Below are positions 20,371 through 29,951 of a stretch of 64,000 nucleotides of DNA, one piece after another. The position numbers and the translations under genes are program-made. The notes below the pieces were generated by a model. That model did not search any database and was not told the origin of the DNA. It was given only the letters and a program-made list of their open reading frames with translations. This DNA comes from Mesorhizobium sp. M1C.F.Ca.ET.210.01.1.1 (GTDB lineage: Bacteria; Pseudomonadota; Alphaproteobacteria; Rhizobiales; Rhizobiaceae): NCBI RefSeq assembly GCF_004791585.1, contig NZ_SRUU01000029.1, positions 1 through 64,000 of the forward strand, read 5' to 3'. Numbering within the stretch: the first letter of the stretch is position 1; each line of letters starts with the position of its first letter.

Positions 20371-20968
20371 CGCGCACCTCGGACGGCTTGGTGGTGTTGA
20401 CCCACAGGATCTGGCAGCGCTCGGCGCCTGGGTTGCGGAAGGCATGCAGCAGCGTGCTCTTGAAGGCGAAGCTATCGCCTGCCTTCAGCACATACGTCGT
20501 GGCATCCACTACCAGCTCGACTTCCCCGGTCATCACGAAGCCGAACTCGTGGCCGGCATGGGCGTAGGCTTCCGCCGTGCCGCCGCCCGCCTCGACCGTC
20601 ACCAGCATGCCGGTGAGCGTGGCAGCCGGCGGCGAAAGCAGCGCCTTGGCGATGCCTTCGGATTTCACCGGAATCTGCCGCCGCTTGTCGGCGCGCACGC
20701 AATAGAGGTCGTTGACCGCCTCGTTGCCTTCGGCGATCAGCGCCGACGGCTCTATGTCGAGGGCGGCGGCCAGCGGCCAGATCACCTTAACGCGTAGCGA
20801 GGACATGCCGCGCTCGATCTGGCTGAGCGCGCCGATGGAGATGCCGGCCTTGGCGGCAAGCTCGGCCAGCGAGAGCTTGCGCTCCAACCTCAGCGCCCGC
20901 ACGCGCCGGCCGACGCGAACGTCGGCATCGTCCTTCGACCTTTCGGCGGCTTCGTCAAGAACATCCAT
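20360..20968 (-). CDS. XRE-family regulator with C-terminal cupin (PuuR-like)
   Basis: The 202-residue protein has an N-terminal helix-turn-helix (VGRRVRALRLERKLSLAELA, GISIGALSQIERGMSSLRV) and a C-terminal cupin sensor (AHAGHEFGFVMTGEVELVV, LKAGDSFAFKSTLLHAFRNP). This is the layout of PuuR, the repressor of putrescine catabolism. It is unusual in being encoded inside the transport operon, between the binding-protein and ATPase genes. The start at 20968 excludes the palindromic repeat upstream. Confidence 0.88.
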   Translation of the reverse strand: MDVLDEAAERSKDDADVRVGRRVRALRLERKLSLAELAAKAGISIGALSQIERGMSSLRVKVIWPLAAALDIEPSALIAEGNEAVNDLYCVRADKRRQIPVKSEGIAKALLSPPAATLTGMLVTVEAGGGTAEAYAHAGHEFGFVMTGEVELVVDATTYVLKAGDSFAFKSTLLHAFRNPGAERCQILWVNTTKPSEVRDGA

Positions 20969-20989
20969 GCATACGTCCTCGCTGTCTTT

Positions 20990-21133
20990 CCCTTCTCCCC
21001 TTGTGGGAGAAGGTGGATCGGCGCGAAGCGCCGAGACGGATGAGGGGTGGGTGACGGAATGAGACGTCCGCATTCCCTGGACCACCCCCATCCGTCGCCT
21101 TCGGCGACACCTTCTCCCACAAGGGGAGAAGGG
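20990..21133. repeat. Large intergenic inverted repeat (RUP/REP-like)
   Basis: Two perfect 26-bp complementary arms, 20990-21015 and 21108-21133 (CTTCTCCCCTTGTGGGAGAAG core), enclose further matching blocks (GATGAGGGGTGGG near 21039 and ACCACCCCCATCC near 21081). The unit fills the gap between the binding-protein and XRE-cupin genes of one operon and would form a long hairpin in the transcript. Elements with this core are common between rhizobial genes. Confidence 0.85.
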
Positions 21134-21144
21134 GGAGCCTAAGC

Positions 21145-22215
21145 TCACCCGCCGGCCTTCACCTTCTCGAACATCTTGGCGACGTCGTCATTCTGCTTCA
21201 TTGGCCCGGTGAAGATGGTGCTCTTCAGCATCACATCCGGATCGGCCGGCAGCTGCAGCTTCTCCAACTCGTCCTTCGACACGCCGGCGAAAGCGGTCGA
21301 GAGCGAGCTGCCATAACCGTAGGACTGGATCAGATATTTGCCCGAGTCGGCGTCGAGCCGGCTGTTGATGAAGTCATAGGCGAGATCGACGTTCTTGGCG
21401 TCCTTCAGCATGACGAAGCCGCAAGCCCAGGTCAGCATGCCTTCCTTCGGCTTCATGAACTCGACCGGCACGCCCTGCTTCTTGAGCGAGGTGGCCGACG
21501 CGTTCCAGGTCATGGCGGCGACGAGCTGGCCGCTGGCCAGGGCCTGCTCGACTGAGGTCATGTCGGTGGTGTAGCTCGACAGCAGCGGCCGCTGCTCACG
21601 CAGTTTCGCGGCGACCTTCTCCATCTGCTCCGGCGTCATGTCGAAGGGGTTCACGCCCGCCAGAAGTGCGGCGACGATCGGCGTGTCATGCACGGCATCG
21701 ATGGTCGCCATGCGGCCGGCATACTGCTTGTCCCACAGAAGATTCCAGCTCGCCTCGGGGTTCTTCACCAGATCGGTGCGGTAGAGGATCGAGGTGTTGC
21801 CCCAGTCCCACGGCACCATCCACACCTTGCCGTCGCCGGCCTGCAGATCGGGCAGGTTCTTGAACACCGGGAAAATCGAATCCCAGTTCTTGATGCGCTT
21901 GGTGTCGATCGGCTGCAGCAGGCCTTCCTTGTTCCAGCGCGCCACCTTGTCGTAGCAGGGATGCGCGATGTCCGGCCGGAAGCCGGCCTTGACCTTGGTG
22001 AAGGCATCGTCATCGTCGCCGAAGATCGTCGCCTCGACGCCGTCCGGATGCGCGGCAAGGAAACTCTTGTTGAAGTCCGGCAATTCGTAGCCCGACCAGG
22101 TGAAATATTGCAGCTTGTCGGCGGCAAGAGCGACCGTCGACGACAGCGCCAAAGCCAAAGCGGCAAGGCCGGCCCGGGCCTTGTATCCGGTGATCGATTT
22201 CAGATGAAATGTCAT
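21145..22215 (-). CDS. ABC transporter substrate-binding protein, PotD-like (second system)
   Basis: This 356-residue periplasmic binding protein has a signal peptide ending LALSSTVALAADK and the PotD-like opening LQYFTWSGYELPDF. VWMVPWDWGNTSILYRTDLV is the conserved ligand-pocket strand seen in spermidine/putrescine-binding proteins. It follows the permease genes by 28 bp and precedes the regulator gene across the palindromic repeat. A polyamine-like ligand is plausible given the PuuB-like oxidase and PuuR-like regulator beside it. Confidence 0.9.
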   Translation of the reverse strand: MTFHLKSITGYKARAGLAALALALSSTVALAADKLQYFTWSGYELPDFNKSFLAAHPDGVEATIFGDDDDAFTKVKAGFRPDIAHPCYDKVARWNKEGLLQPIDTKRIKNWDSIFPVFKNLPDLQAGDGKVWMVPWDWGNTSILYRTDLVKNPEASWNLLWDKQYAGRMATIDAVHDTPIVAALLAGVNPFDMTPEQMEKVAAKLREQRPLLSSYTTDMTSVEQALASGQLVAAMTWNASATSLKKQGVPVEFMKPKEGMLTWACGFVMLKDAKNVDLAYDFINSRLDADSGKYLIQSYGYGSSLSTAFAGVSKDELEKLQLPADPDVMLKSTIFTGPMKQNDDVAKMFEKVKAGG

Positions 22216-22243
22216 TTTCGTTCTCCTCTTTCTTTGTTGTGGT

Positions 22244-23065
22244 TCAGGCTGGATTGCGGCGCGCGGCGCCGAGACCGCGATGGCGCAGGATTTCGGCGGC
22301 GGCGGCGATGATGAAGGATACGGTGAGGATCACGGTGCCGAGCGCCATCACGGTCGGCAGCGAGCGCGGGAAGCGCAGCTGGCTCCAGATGTAGAGCGGC
22401 AGCGTCGGCTCGGTGCCGGCGAGGAAGAAGACGACGATGAACTCGTCGAAGGAGGTCAGGAAGGCGAGCATGAAGGCCGATAGCACAGCCGGCAGGCTGA
22501 GCGGCAGCATGACGCGCCTAAACGTCGTCCAGTCGGAGGCGCCGAGATCGAGCGCCGCCTCGCGGATGGTTTTGGGGATGGCGGCGAAGCGGCTGCGCAT
22601 CACCACGACCGTCGTCGGCAGCGCGACCAGGATATGGCCAAGCACGATGGCGATGCGCGAGGGGCCGAGGCCAACGAGGTTGACCAGGATCAAGAGCGAA
22701 ATGCCGACAATGACGCCGGGGATCAGGATCGGCAGCCGGGCGACGGCGCTGATGGTGGCCGCCAGCGGCGAGCGGCCGTAAAGGTCCATGTAGGAGACGG
22801 TGATGCCGCAAAGCGTCGCGCCCGATGCGGCGATGACGCCGATGACCAGGCTGTTGGCCAAAGCGCCGGAGAGCGCCGGATTGCCGTAGAGCGTCTCATA
22901 CCAGCCGAGCGTGAAACCCTGCAGCGGAAACGCGGCCTGGATGGAATCGTTGAAGGAAAACAGCGGGATCAGCAAGGTCGGCAGATAGAGGAACACCAGA
23001 TAGGCAAGCACATAGAGGCCGAGCCAGCGGCCGCCTGCGTTGGTGTCGGTGCGCGCGCTGCTCAT
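22244..23065 (-). CDS. ABC transporter permease, PotC type (second system)
   Basis: The 273-residue inner-membrane permease opens LGLYVLAYLVFLYLPTLLIP, carries the EAA-like loop REAALDLGASDWTTFRRVMLP, and has SFDEFIVVFFLAGTEPTLPL, the PotC family stretch. Its ATG at 23065 overlaps the preceding permease stop as ATGA. The longer frame to 23116 lies within the other permease and is rejected. Confidence 0.92.
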   Translation of the reverse strand: MSSARTDTNAGGRWLGLYVLAYLVFLYLPTLLIPLFSFNDSIQAAFPLQGFTLGWYETLYGNPALSGALANSLVIGVIAASGATLCGITVSYMDLYGRSPLAATISAVARLPILIPGVIVGISLLILVNLVGLGPSRIAIVLGHILVALPTTVVVMRSRFAAIPKTIREAALDLGASDWTTFRRVMLPLSLPAVLSAFMLAFLTSFDEFIVVFFLAGTEPTLPLYIWSQLRFPRSLPTVMALGTVILTVSFIIAAAAEILRHRGLGAARRNPA

Positions 23066-23949
23066 GTGCGGCTGCCAAATCTGCGGTCGGCGCCGCGCGC
23101 GACCAGCACCACGCACAGGATGACCAGCATGACGCAGACCGAGAGTGCTGCGCCGAAAGGCCAGTCATTGGCCTTGCCGAACTGCGACTGAATGAGCGTG
23201 CCGATCATGGTGCTGGCCGGCCCGCCGACCATGGCCGGGGTGACATAGTCGCCGACGGTCGGCACGAACACGACGAGGGCGGCGGCCAGCACGCCCGGCA
23301 TCGAGTTGGGCAGCACGACGCGGCGGAAGCTCGTAAAGGGTCGCGCGCCGAGATCAGACGCAGCTTCGAGCAGCGATTTCGGGATGGTGTCCAGCGCCAC
23401 ATAGATCGGCAGGATGGCGAAGGGCGCGTAGGCGTGAGCGAGCGTGACGACCACCGCGGCCGGCGTGTTGAGGAAGGCAAGCGTCGGCTCCGACCAGAGG
23501 CCGCTTTCGATGAAGGCCGAGTTCAGCACACCGTTATAGGCAAGCACGATCTTCCAGGCGAAGACGCGCAAAAGGTAGCTGGTCCAGAACGGCAGCGTGA
23601 CCAGGAAGAGCAGCAGGTTGCGCCGCCGCCCGGCATGGAAGGCGAGGTAGTAGGCGACCGGATAGGCCGTTGCCACCGTGGCCAGCGTGACCAGGCCGGC
23701 GATCACCAGTGAGCGCAGCGTCACCGTCCAGTAGAGCGGGTCCGTGGCCACGGTGACGAAGTTCGCCGCCGTCAGGCCGGCGCCGAGCAGAGAGCCGTCA
23801 TTGCTCCTGAAGGCGAGAAAAATCACCAGGCCGAGCGCGAACAGGATCAGGAAGAAGGTGACCAGCCCCCCCGGCAGCAGCATGGCGAAGCGGAAGACCG
23901 GCGAGATGCGGGTTTCCGGCGACGGCCGCACTGCAACGATGGTCGACAT
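23062..23949 (-). CDS. ABC transporter permease, PotB type (second system)
   Basis: This permease (295 residues from 23949) has six spans beginning FAMLLPGGLVTFFLILFALG, then LPFWTSYLLRVFAWKIVL (PotB family stretch) and the EAA-like loop LLEAASDLGARPFTSFRRVVLP. The ATG at 23949 is chosen over one nine codons upstream because the product then aligns better with the family. Neither has a strong ribosome binding site. It follows the FAD oxidase gene by about 110 bp on the same strand. Confidence 0.9.
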   Translation of the reverse strand: MSTIVAVRPSPETRISPVFRFAMLLPGGLVTFFLILFALGLVIFLAFRSNDGSLLGAGLTAANFVTVATDPLYWTVTLRSLVIAGLVTLATVATAYPVAYYLAFHAGRRRNLLLFLVTLPFWTSYLLRVFAWKIVLAYNGVLNSAFIESGLWSEPTLAFLNTPAAVVVTLAHAYAPFAILPIYVALDTIPKSLLEAASDLGARPFTSFRRVVLPNSMPGVLAAALVVFVPTVGDYVTPAMVGGPASTMIGTLIQSQFGKANDWPFGAALSVCVMLVILCVVLVARGADRRFGSRT

Positions 23950-24058
23950 CTGACTGCCTATTTTGGGACTGCCCATCGGATTTTTGAAATCGACCGATCA
24001 TTTTTCATAGTCATGAAACTGTCAAGCGGAATCGCTTGTGCGCTGCACGCGTTCGGCG

Positions 24059-25351
24059 TCAGCGCTCGAGCGCGTCGAGCATCCGGTACCAGGTTATCGT
24101 GGCGGCGACGCCGACCTGCCGGAAGGCATGGAACGGGATCGGCCGGATCGGCGACAGCGGGAACGGCAATTGCCCGAGATCACCGCTCGCCAGATAGTTC
24201 GCCATGCGCTTTCCCAGCGCGCTCATCAAGCCGACGCCCCTGCCCTGGCAGCCGACCACGGCCAGCAGGCCCTTTTCCGGTTCATGCAGGTGCGGCAGAT
24301 GATCGGGCGTCATCGCCACGCGGCCGAACCAGCGCTTTTCGATGGCGATGCCGGCAAGCGCCGGATAGAGGCGGATGAGCGCGCGCTCGAGATGCGCCCA
24401 GTCCGAAGCACCGGACGGCAGCGCCATGCGTCCGCGGCCGCCGAGCACCAGCCGGCCGTCCGCGCTCTTGCGGTAGTAAACAAGGATGCGGCGGGAGTCG
24501 GAGACAGCCTGGCCGCCAGGCAGGATCGTGGAAGCAAGCTCGGGCGGCAGTGGCGCGGTGGCGATCTGGAAAGAGTGCAGCGGCACGATCGTCTGCGCCA
24601 GGCCGGGCAGCAGGCCGTCCGTATAGGCATTGGTGGCGAGCACGACCGACTTGGCGCGCAATTCGCCTCCGCCTTGCACTGATACTCGCCAGAGGCCTGC
24701 TTCCCTGCTGAGCTTCACCACCTTCTGCCGCTCGGCAATCCTGGCGCCGGCCGCCGAGGCTATGCGCGCCAGCTCCAGCGTGTAGGACAGTGGATCGATG
24801 ACGCCGGCGCGACGGTCGAGCCAGCCGCCGAGATAGCCCTTGGCGCCGGTCATCGCCGCGATCTCGGCCTGGTCGAGCAGCTTGACGTCGGCGCCGCGCG
24901 CCCGCCATTGCCGGTCGCGACCGGCGGCAGCCTTCAGGGCAGTCTCGGTGTGCGCCGCCTGGATCCAGCCATTGCGCGTGAACGGCACGGCCAGCTTCTC
25001 GTCGCGGATCACATCGAACACCGCGTCCGCCGTCGAGGCGGCGAAGTCGACCAAGGCCTCGCCACGCTCCTTGCCGAAATGCCCGATCAGCCATTCGGGA
25101 TCGTACTTCAAGCCAGGAATGACCTGGCCGCCGTTCAAGCCGGACGCACCCTGCCCGATCGCCGCCGCCTCCAGCACCTGCACCGAAAGGCCGGCGCGGG
25201 CCGCATGCAAGGCGGTCGACAGACCCATGATGCCGCCGCCAACGATGACCGCGTCGAGTGTGCCGGCGCCTGAGAGCCCGGGCTGGAACGCCGGGACCGT
25301 TTTGGGCTTCTGCCAGATCGGATCGGAAAAGGTTGCGGGCAAGCGTTTCAC
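24059..25351 (-). CDS. FAD-dependent amine oxidase, PuuB/DadA-like
   Basis: The 430-residue protein belongs to the DAO family. It has a Rossmann dinucleotide fold (AVIVGGGIMGLSTALHAA), the PuuB-like stretch ASGLNGGQVIPGLKYDPEWL and a conserved C-terminal region (KRWFGRVAMTPDHLPHLHE, AVVGCQGRGVGLMSALGKRM). In E. coli PuuB oxidises gamma-glutamyl-putrescine. Its place at the head of a Pot-type operon fits oxidation of an imported amine or its glutamyl adduct. The start appears to be a GTG at 25351 with a weak ribosome binding site and is uncertain. No PuuA-like synthetase is in the window. Confidence 0.85.
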   Translation of the reverse strand: MKRLPATFSDPIWQKPKTVPAFQPGLSGAGTLDAVIVGGGIMGLSTALHAARAGLSVQVLEAAAIGQGASGLNGGQVIPGLKYDPEWLIGHFGKERGEALVDFAASTADAVFDVIRDEKLAVPFTRNGWIQAAHTETALKAAAGRDRQWRARGADVKLLDQAEIAAMTGAKGYLGGWLDRRAGVIDPLSYTLELARIASAAGARIAERQKVVKLSREAGLWRVSVQGGGELRAKSVVLATNAYTDGLLPGLAQTIVPLHSFQIATAPLPPELASTILPGGQAVSDSRRILVYYRKSADGRLVLGGRGRMALPSGASDWAHLERALIRLYPALAGIAIEKRWFGRVAMTPDHLPHLHEPEKGLLAVVGCQGRGVGLMSALGKRMANYLASGDLGQLPFPLSPIRPIPFHAFRQVGVAATITWYRMLDALER

Positions 25352-25540
25352 CTGAGGCGCTGGAGCTTCGTGAAAATTCTATTGCTGATTTCACAAACTT
25401 GAAAGAGCGCTCGATAGGCCAGTGTGTCCTTGGCTATGTGACAGCATGCCTGAAGCCCATAACCTTGCCATAGACGGGATAGACGTCTGGGCGAAATCGG
25501 GGAAAAGTGCCGCGCGCGAAAAATCGAGAGGACCGACACC

Positions 25541-26698
25541 ATGACCGACCCGACCCGCCTGCCCGCCGACGGCCTGTTCGTCGGCCGCGCCAGAACCGGC
25601 GACGCCTTCCATCCGCTTGTGGTCACGGCGCGCGACGGCCAGGTCATCGACATCACCTCGAGCGTGGCGCCCACAGTGCGCGATCTCTGCGAATTGAAGG
25701 ACCCCGCGGGGCATGTACGTTCGACCAAGGGCAAGGCGATCGGCGCGCTGGAAGACATCGCGGCAAACAGCTTTGAAGCCGGGCGCGATGCAAAAAAGCC
25801 CATTCTGCTTTCGCCCGTCGACCTGCAAGCGGTGAAGGCCTCCGGTGTCACCTTCGTCGTCAGCCTGCTCGAGCGCGTCATCGAGGAGCAGGCGCGCGGC
25901 TCGGCGGAGAAGGCGGACGCCATCCGCGCCGATATCGCCGGGCTGATCGGCCATGACCTCTCGAAGCTGAAGCCCGGCTCGCCGGAAGCAATGGAGATCA
26001 AGGCCAAGCTGATCCAGCGCGGCGCCTGGTCGCAATATCTGGAAGTGGGCATCGGCCCGGACGCCGAGATCTTCACCAAATGCCAGCCGATGGCCTCCGT
26101 CGGCTTCGGCGCCGACGTCGGCCTGCATCCCGTCTCGACCTGGAACAATCCGGAACCGGAGATCGCCATGATCGCCGACAGCTCGGGCCGCATCGTCGGC
26201 GCCACGCTCGGCAACGACGTCAACCTGCGCGACGTCGAGGGACGCTCGGCGCTGCTGCTCGGCAAGGCCAAGGACAACAATGCTTCCGCCTCGCTGGGGC
26301 CTTTCATTCGGCTGTTCGACGAGACCTTTTCCATCGCCGACGTGAAGCGCGCGACGGTGCGGCTCAGCGTCGAGGGCGAGGACGGCTTCGCGCTGGAAGG
26401 CGCAAGCTCGATGGCCGAGATCAGCCGCTCGCCGGAAGATCTGGTCAAGGCCGCGATGGGGCCGCACCACCAGTACCCGGACGGACTGGCGCTCTATCTC
26501 GGCACCATGTTCGTGCCGTCGAAGGACCGCGGCGAGAAGGGCAAGGGTTTCACCCACAAGGTCGGCGACGTCGTCACCATCTCGTCGGAGAAGCTCGGCG
26601 CGCTGGTCAACCGGGTGCGCCTGTCGCCGGACTGTCCGCACTGGACCTACGGCGCCAGCCACCTGATGCGCGATCTGGCCAGGGCCGGTCTGATCTAG
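25541..26698 (+). CDS. Fumarylacetoacetate hydrolase family protein
   Basis: The 385-residue enzyme has the FAH fold in its C-terminal half. Metal-site motifs are NPEPEIAMIADSSGRIVG and LGNDVNLRDVEGRSALLL, and the end is KVGDVVTISSEKLGALVNRV. FAH-fold enzymes cleave or dehydrate 2-oxo-3-deoxy or beta-diketo acids; the length and end resemble bacterial sugar-acid dehydratase/hydrolase members. It is followed after about 270 bp by a sugar ABC operon on the same strand, so a role in breaking down the imported sugar or sugar acid is likely but unproven. Confidence 0.85.
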   Translation: MTDPTRLPADGLFVGRARTGDAFHPLVVTARDGQVIDITSSVAPTVRDLCELKDPAGHVRSTKGKAIGALEDIAANSFEAGRDAKKPILLSPVDLQAVKASGVTFVVSLLERVIEEQARGSAEKADAIRADIAGLIGHDLSKLKPGSPEAMEIKAKLIQRGAWSQYLEVGIGPDAEIFTKCQPMASVGFGADVGLHPVSTWNNPEPEIAMIADSSGRIVGATLGNDVNLRDVEGRSALLLGKAKDNNASASLGPFIRLFDETFSIADVKRATVRLSVEGEDGFALEGASSMAEISRSPEDLVKAAMGPHHQYPDGLALYLGTMFVPSKDRGEKGKGFTHKVGDVVTISSEKLGALVNRVRLSPDCPHWTYGASHLMRDLARAGLI

Positions 26699-26965
26699 CA
26701 AGCGGGCAATGCTTGTGCTCGTCGCCGCAGGCTGACGGAGCGCAATCCCGGGGGCTTGCCCGCAGATATCCGTCGTAACTGATGCAATCTGATGGGATTG
26801 CTGATGGCGTGCGCGCCTGTGCCAACATCCATTGGCGATGGAGGCTTGTCAGCGATCGAAAAAGGGAATGCTCTGAAGCATCCGGTCGGAGCTGGCAGGA
26901 GATACGGTTTTCGGGCCGTATCGCGCCTGACGTGGAGGATAATTTTCAACATGGGAGGAAATCGA

Positions 26966-27898
26966 ATGCTTTCGAGGCTGAGACTGCTCGCGCTTGGCTT
27001 GATCGCGGCGCTCGCCATTCCGGCGATGGCGCAGGCCAAGACATTCTACTGGATTTCGCATGGCGGGCCGGCCGATCCGGTCTGGACCTACTTCCTGGCC
27101 GGCGCCAAGCAATGGGCGACGGACACCGGCAACAGCGTCAACACGTCCTTCCACAACGGCGACGTGGCGTCCCAGCAGGAGGCCGTTCGCGCCGCCATCT
27201 CGGCCAAGGCCGACGGCATCGTGACCACCAGCCCGGATCCGGGCAGCCTCGTTGAAATCGTCAAGGAGGCCCGCGCGGCCAACATCCCGATCATCAACTT
27301 CAACACGCCCGACCCGAAGGCGAACTTCAACGCCTATGTCGGCGGCGACAACGTCACCTTCGGCAAGCACTGGGCGCAGTACCTGGTCGACAAGGGCCTG
27401 GTGAAGAAGGGCGATTTCGTCTGGATGCCGGTCGAAGTGCCCGGCGCCACCTACGGCGTGCAGGAAGAGGAAGGCATCAAGAGCGTGTTCGAACCGCTCG
27501 GCATCACCTATGAGGTGACCGAAGCGACGCTCGACCAGGCCGAAGTGATCAACCGCATGGTCGACTACCTCACCGCGCACAAAGGCAAGGTGAAGGCCAT
27601 CATCGGCCTCGGCGACCTCGTCACCGGCTCGATCAAGCGCGTGTTCGACCAGGTCGGCGTCAAGCCGGGCGAAATCCCGGTCGTCGGCTGGGGCAACTCG
27701 CTCGACACCACCCAGGAAGTGCTGAACGGCTATGTCAACGCCGCGCAGTGGCAGGACCCGCAGGCGACCAGCTATGTGGCGCTCTCGCTCGCCAACATGG
27801 CCGCCGCCGGCATTCCTCCGGGCTTCAACGTCATCACCGGCGCGCTCTACGAGAAGGACACCGCCGGCGTCTACGACAAGATCCTGTCCGGCAAGTAA
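26966..27898 (+). CDS. Sugar ABC transporter substrate-binding protein (Frc/Rbs type)
   Basis: The 310-residue periplasmic protein has a signal peptide (LALGLIAALAIPAMAQAK) and a family-2 sugar-binding fold: SFHNGDVASQQEAVRAAIS, KADGIVTTSPDPGSL, ANIPIINFNTPDP and PVVGWGNSLDTTQEVLNGY. The ATG at 26966 has GGGAGGAAA upstream and is preferred to earlier in-frame starts. It is the first gene of a binding protein-permease-ATPase set in the order seen in S. meliloti frcBCA. The sugar is not identifiable. Confidence 0.9.
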   Translation: MLSRLRLLALGLIAALAIPAMAQAKTFYWISHGGPADPVWTYFLAGAKQWATDTGNSVNTSFHNGDVASQQEAVRAAISAKADGIVTTSPDPGSLVEIVKEARAANIPIINFNTPDPKANFNAYVGGDNVTFGKHWAQYLVDKGLVKKGDFVWMPVEVPGATYGVQEEEGIKSVFEPLGITYEVTEATLDQAEVINRMVDYLTAHKGKVKAIIGLGDLVTGSIKRVFDQVGVKPGEIPVVGWGNSLDTTQEVLNGYVNAAQWQDPQATSYVALSLANMAAAGIPPGFNVITGALYEKDTAGVYDKILSGK

Positions 27899-27908
27899 TC
27901 CGCGACCG

Positions 27909-27946
27909 ATGGCCGTGACCGCCGTTGCGGTCGCGGCCATTCTTTC
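27909..27946 (+). terminator. Intercistronic hairpin after the binding-protein gene
   Basis: A 14-bp stem (ATGGCCGTGACCGC with GCGGTCGCGGCCAT, one mismatch) with a CGTT loop is followed by TCTTTC. Such hairpins after binding-protein genes often cause partial termination or stabilise the upstream mRNA, giving excess binding protein. Confidence 0.65.
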
Positions 27947-27969
27947 GCCTGACCTGCCGCCGCGCGGGC

Positions 27970-28078
27970 TTAAAGCATGTCTCCCGAAAGCGGGACCCGG
28001 TTTCGGGACAAAGACATGCGTATAATCAAAAACCTAAAGCGCATGGAGCGAACCTGAAAGATCGCGACGCGCTTTTAG
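27970..28078 (+). repeat. Rhizobial intergenic mosaic repeat, copy 1
   Basis: A block of about 105 bp runs from TAAAGCATGTCTCCCGAAAG through CGGGACAAAGACATGCG and CCTAAAGCGCATGGAGCG to CGACGCGCTTTTAG. It contains nested inverted repeats (GCATGTC/GACATGC and CCCGAAA/TTTCGGG). A related copy in opposite orientation lies at 54115-54221. It separates the binding-protein and permease genes without breaking the operon. Confidence 0.8.
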
Positions 28079-28104
28079 CCAAGTTCATTCACGTCGCGGG
28101 CCCA

Positions 28105-29091
28105 ATGGAAAACCGTTCCTTCATCCAACGTTTCATCGCGAGGCCGGAATTCGGGCCCTTCGTCCTGCTCGTCGTCGAGCTTGTCGTCTTCTGGGGCATC
28201 AATCCCGACTTCCTCTCGCCGCAGAACATCTCGAACATCCTGGCCTTCACCGTCGAGCTCGGCCTCATCGCGCTGGCGATGACCTTGCTGATGACGTCGG
28301 GCGAATTCGACCTTTCAGTCGGCTCGCTGTTCGGCTTCTCGCCGGTGTTGATGTGGACACTCTACAACGGCGGCGTCACATCGCTGGAGATGGGCCTGCT
28401 GATCGCGCTGGCGGTGGCGGCCTTCATCGGTCTGGTCAACGGCTGGTTCGTCACCCGGCTCAAGATCCCGTCCTTCCTGGTCACGCTCGGCATGCTCCTG
28501 GTGGTGCGCGGCACCGCGCTCTTCGTCACCGACGGCTTTCCGCAACGCACCTGGAGCGCCGAGGGCAGCTGGCTGGCGGATATACTGGTCGGCGATTTCT
28601 ATGTCGGACCGTTCCGCATCTATGCCTCGCTGTTCTGGTTCATTGGAGCCGCGATCGCTCTCGGCTACGTGCTGACGCAAAGCCGCACCGGCAACTGGAT
28701 CCAGGCAGCCGGCGGTAATCCAAATGCGGCGCGTGCGCGCGGCGTCAATGTCGACCGCGTCAAGGTCGGCCTGTTCATCCTTTCAGCGCTGATGGCCTCG
28801 CTTGCCGGGGTCATCTCGTCGCTGCGCACCTCGGCCGCCAACCCCAACAGCGGCACCGGCTACGAGCTCGAGGTCATCGCCATGGTGGTGATCGGCGGCA
28901 CGGCGCTGACCGGCGGGCGCGGCACCATCATCGGCACGGTGCTCGGCATCCTGATCCTGCGCGTCATGCGCAACGGCATCGTGCTGATCGGCGTGCCGGG
29001 ACTCGCCTACAACATCTTCATCGGCGCGATCATCCTCGGCATGATGGCGCTGCATTCATGGCTCGAACGCCGGCACCAGGCAGGAACGTGA
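28105..29091 (+). CDS. Sugar ABC transporter permease (RbsC/FrcC type)
   Basis: The 328-residue permease has about ten hydrophobic spans. Family stretches are ALAMTLLMTSGEFDLSVGS, GLVNGWFVTRLKIPSFLVTL, AAGGNPNAARARGVNVDRVK and VIGGTALTGGRGTIIGTVLG, typical of the branched-chain/ribose permease superfamily. The ATG at 28105 gives a product starting just before the first span. In-frame codons further upstream lie in the intergenic repeat. The gene precedes the ATPase by 3 bp. Confidence 0.92.
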   Translation: MENRSFIQRFIARPEFGPFVLLVVELVVFWGINPDFLSPQNISNILAFTVELGLIALAMTLLMTSGEFDLSVGSLFGFSPVLMWTLYNGGVTSLEMGLLIALAVAAFIGLVNGWFVTRLKIPSFLVTLGMLLVVRGTALFVTDGFPQRTWSAEGSWLADILVGDFYVGPFRIYASLFWFIGAAIALGYVLTQSRTGNWIQAAGGNPNAARARGVNVDRVKVGLFILSALMASLAGVISSLRTSAANPNSGTGYELEVIAMVVIGGTALTGGRGTIIGTVLGILILRVMRNGIVLIGVPGLAYNIFIGAIILGMMALHSWLERRHQAGT

Positions 29092-29094
29092 CCC

Positions 29095-29889
<795 letters not shown>

Positions 29890-29890
29890 T

Positions 29891-29930
29891 TGGCCTGGCG
29901 TTGATTTGGCCTGGCGTTGATTTGGCCTGA
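29891..29930. repeat. Short tandem repeat, 2.5 copies of 16 bp
   Basis: The unit TGGCCTGGCGTTGATT occurs at 29891-29906 and 29907-29922, with a partial third copy from 29923. It begins two bases after the ATPase stop codon and fills most of the gap to the LacI gene. It probably arose by slippage. Confidence 0.85.
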
Positions 29931-29951
29931 CAGGGGCTCGCATCCCATCCT

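Noticed and set aside
20990..21133. CRISPR array
   Set aside because: Only one inverted pair with no regularly spaced direct repeats; it is a palindromic intergenic element.
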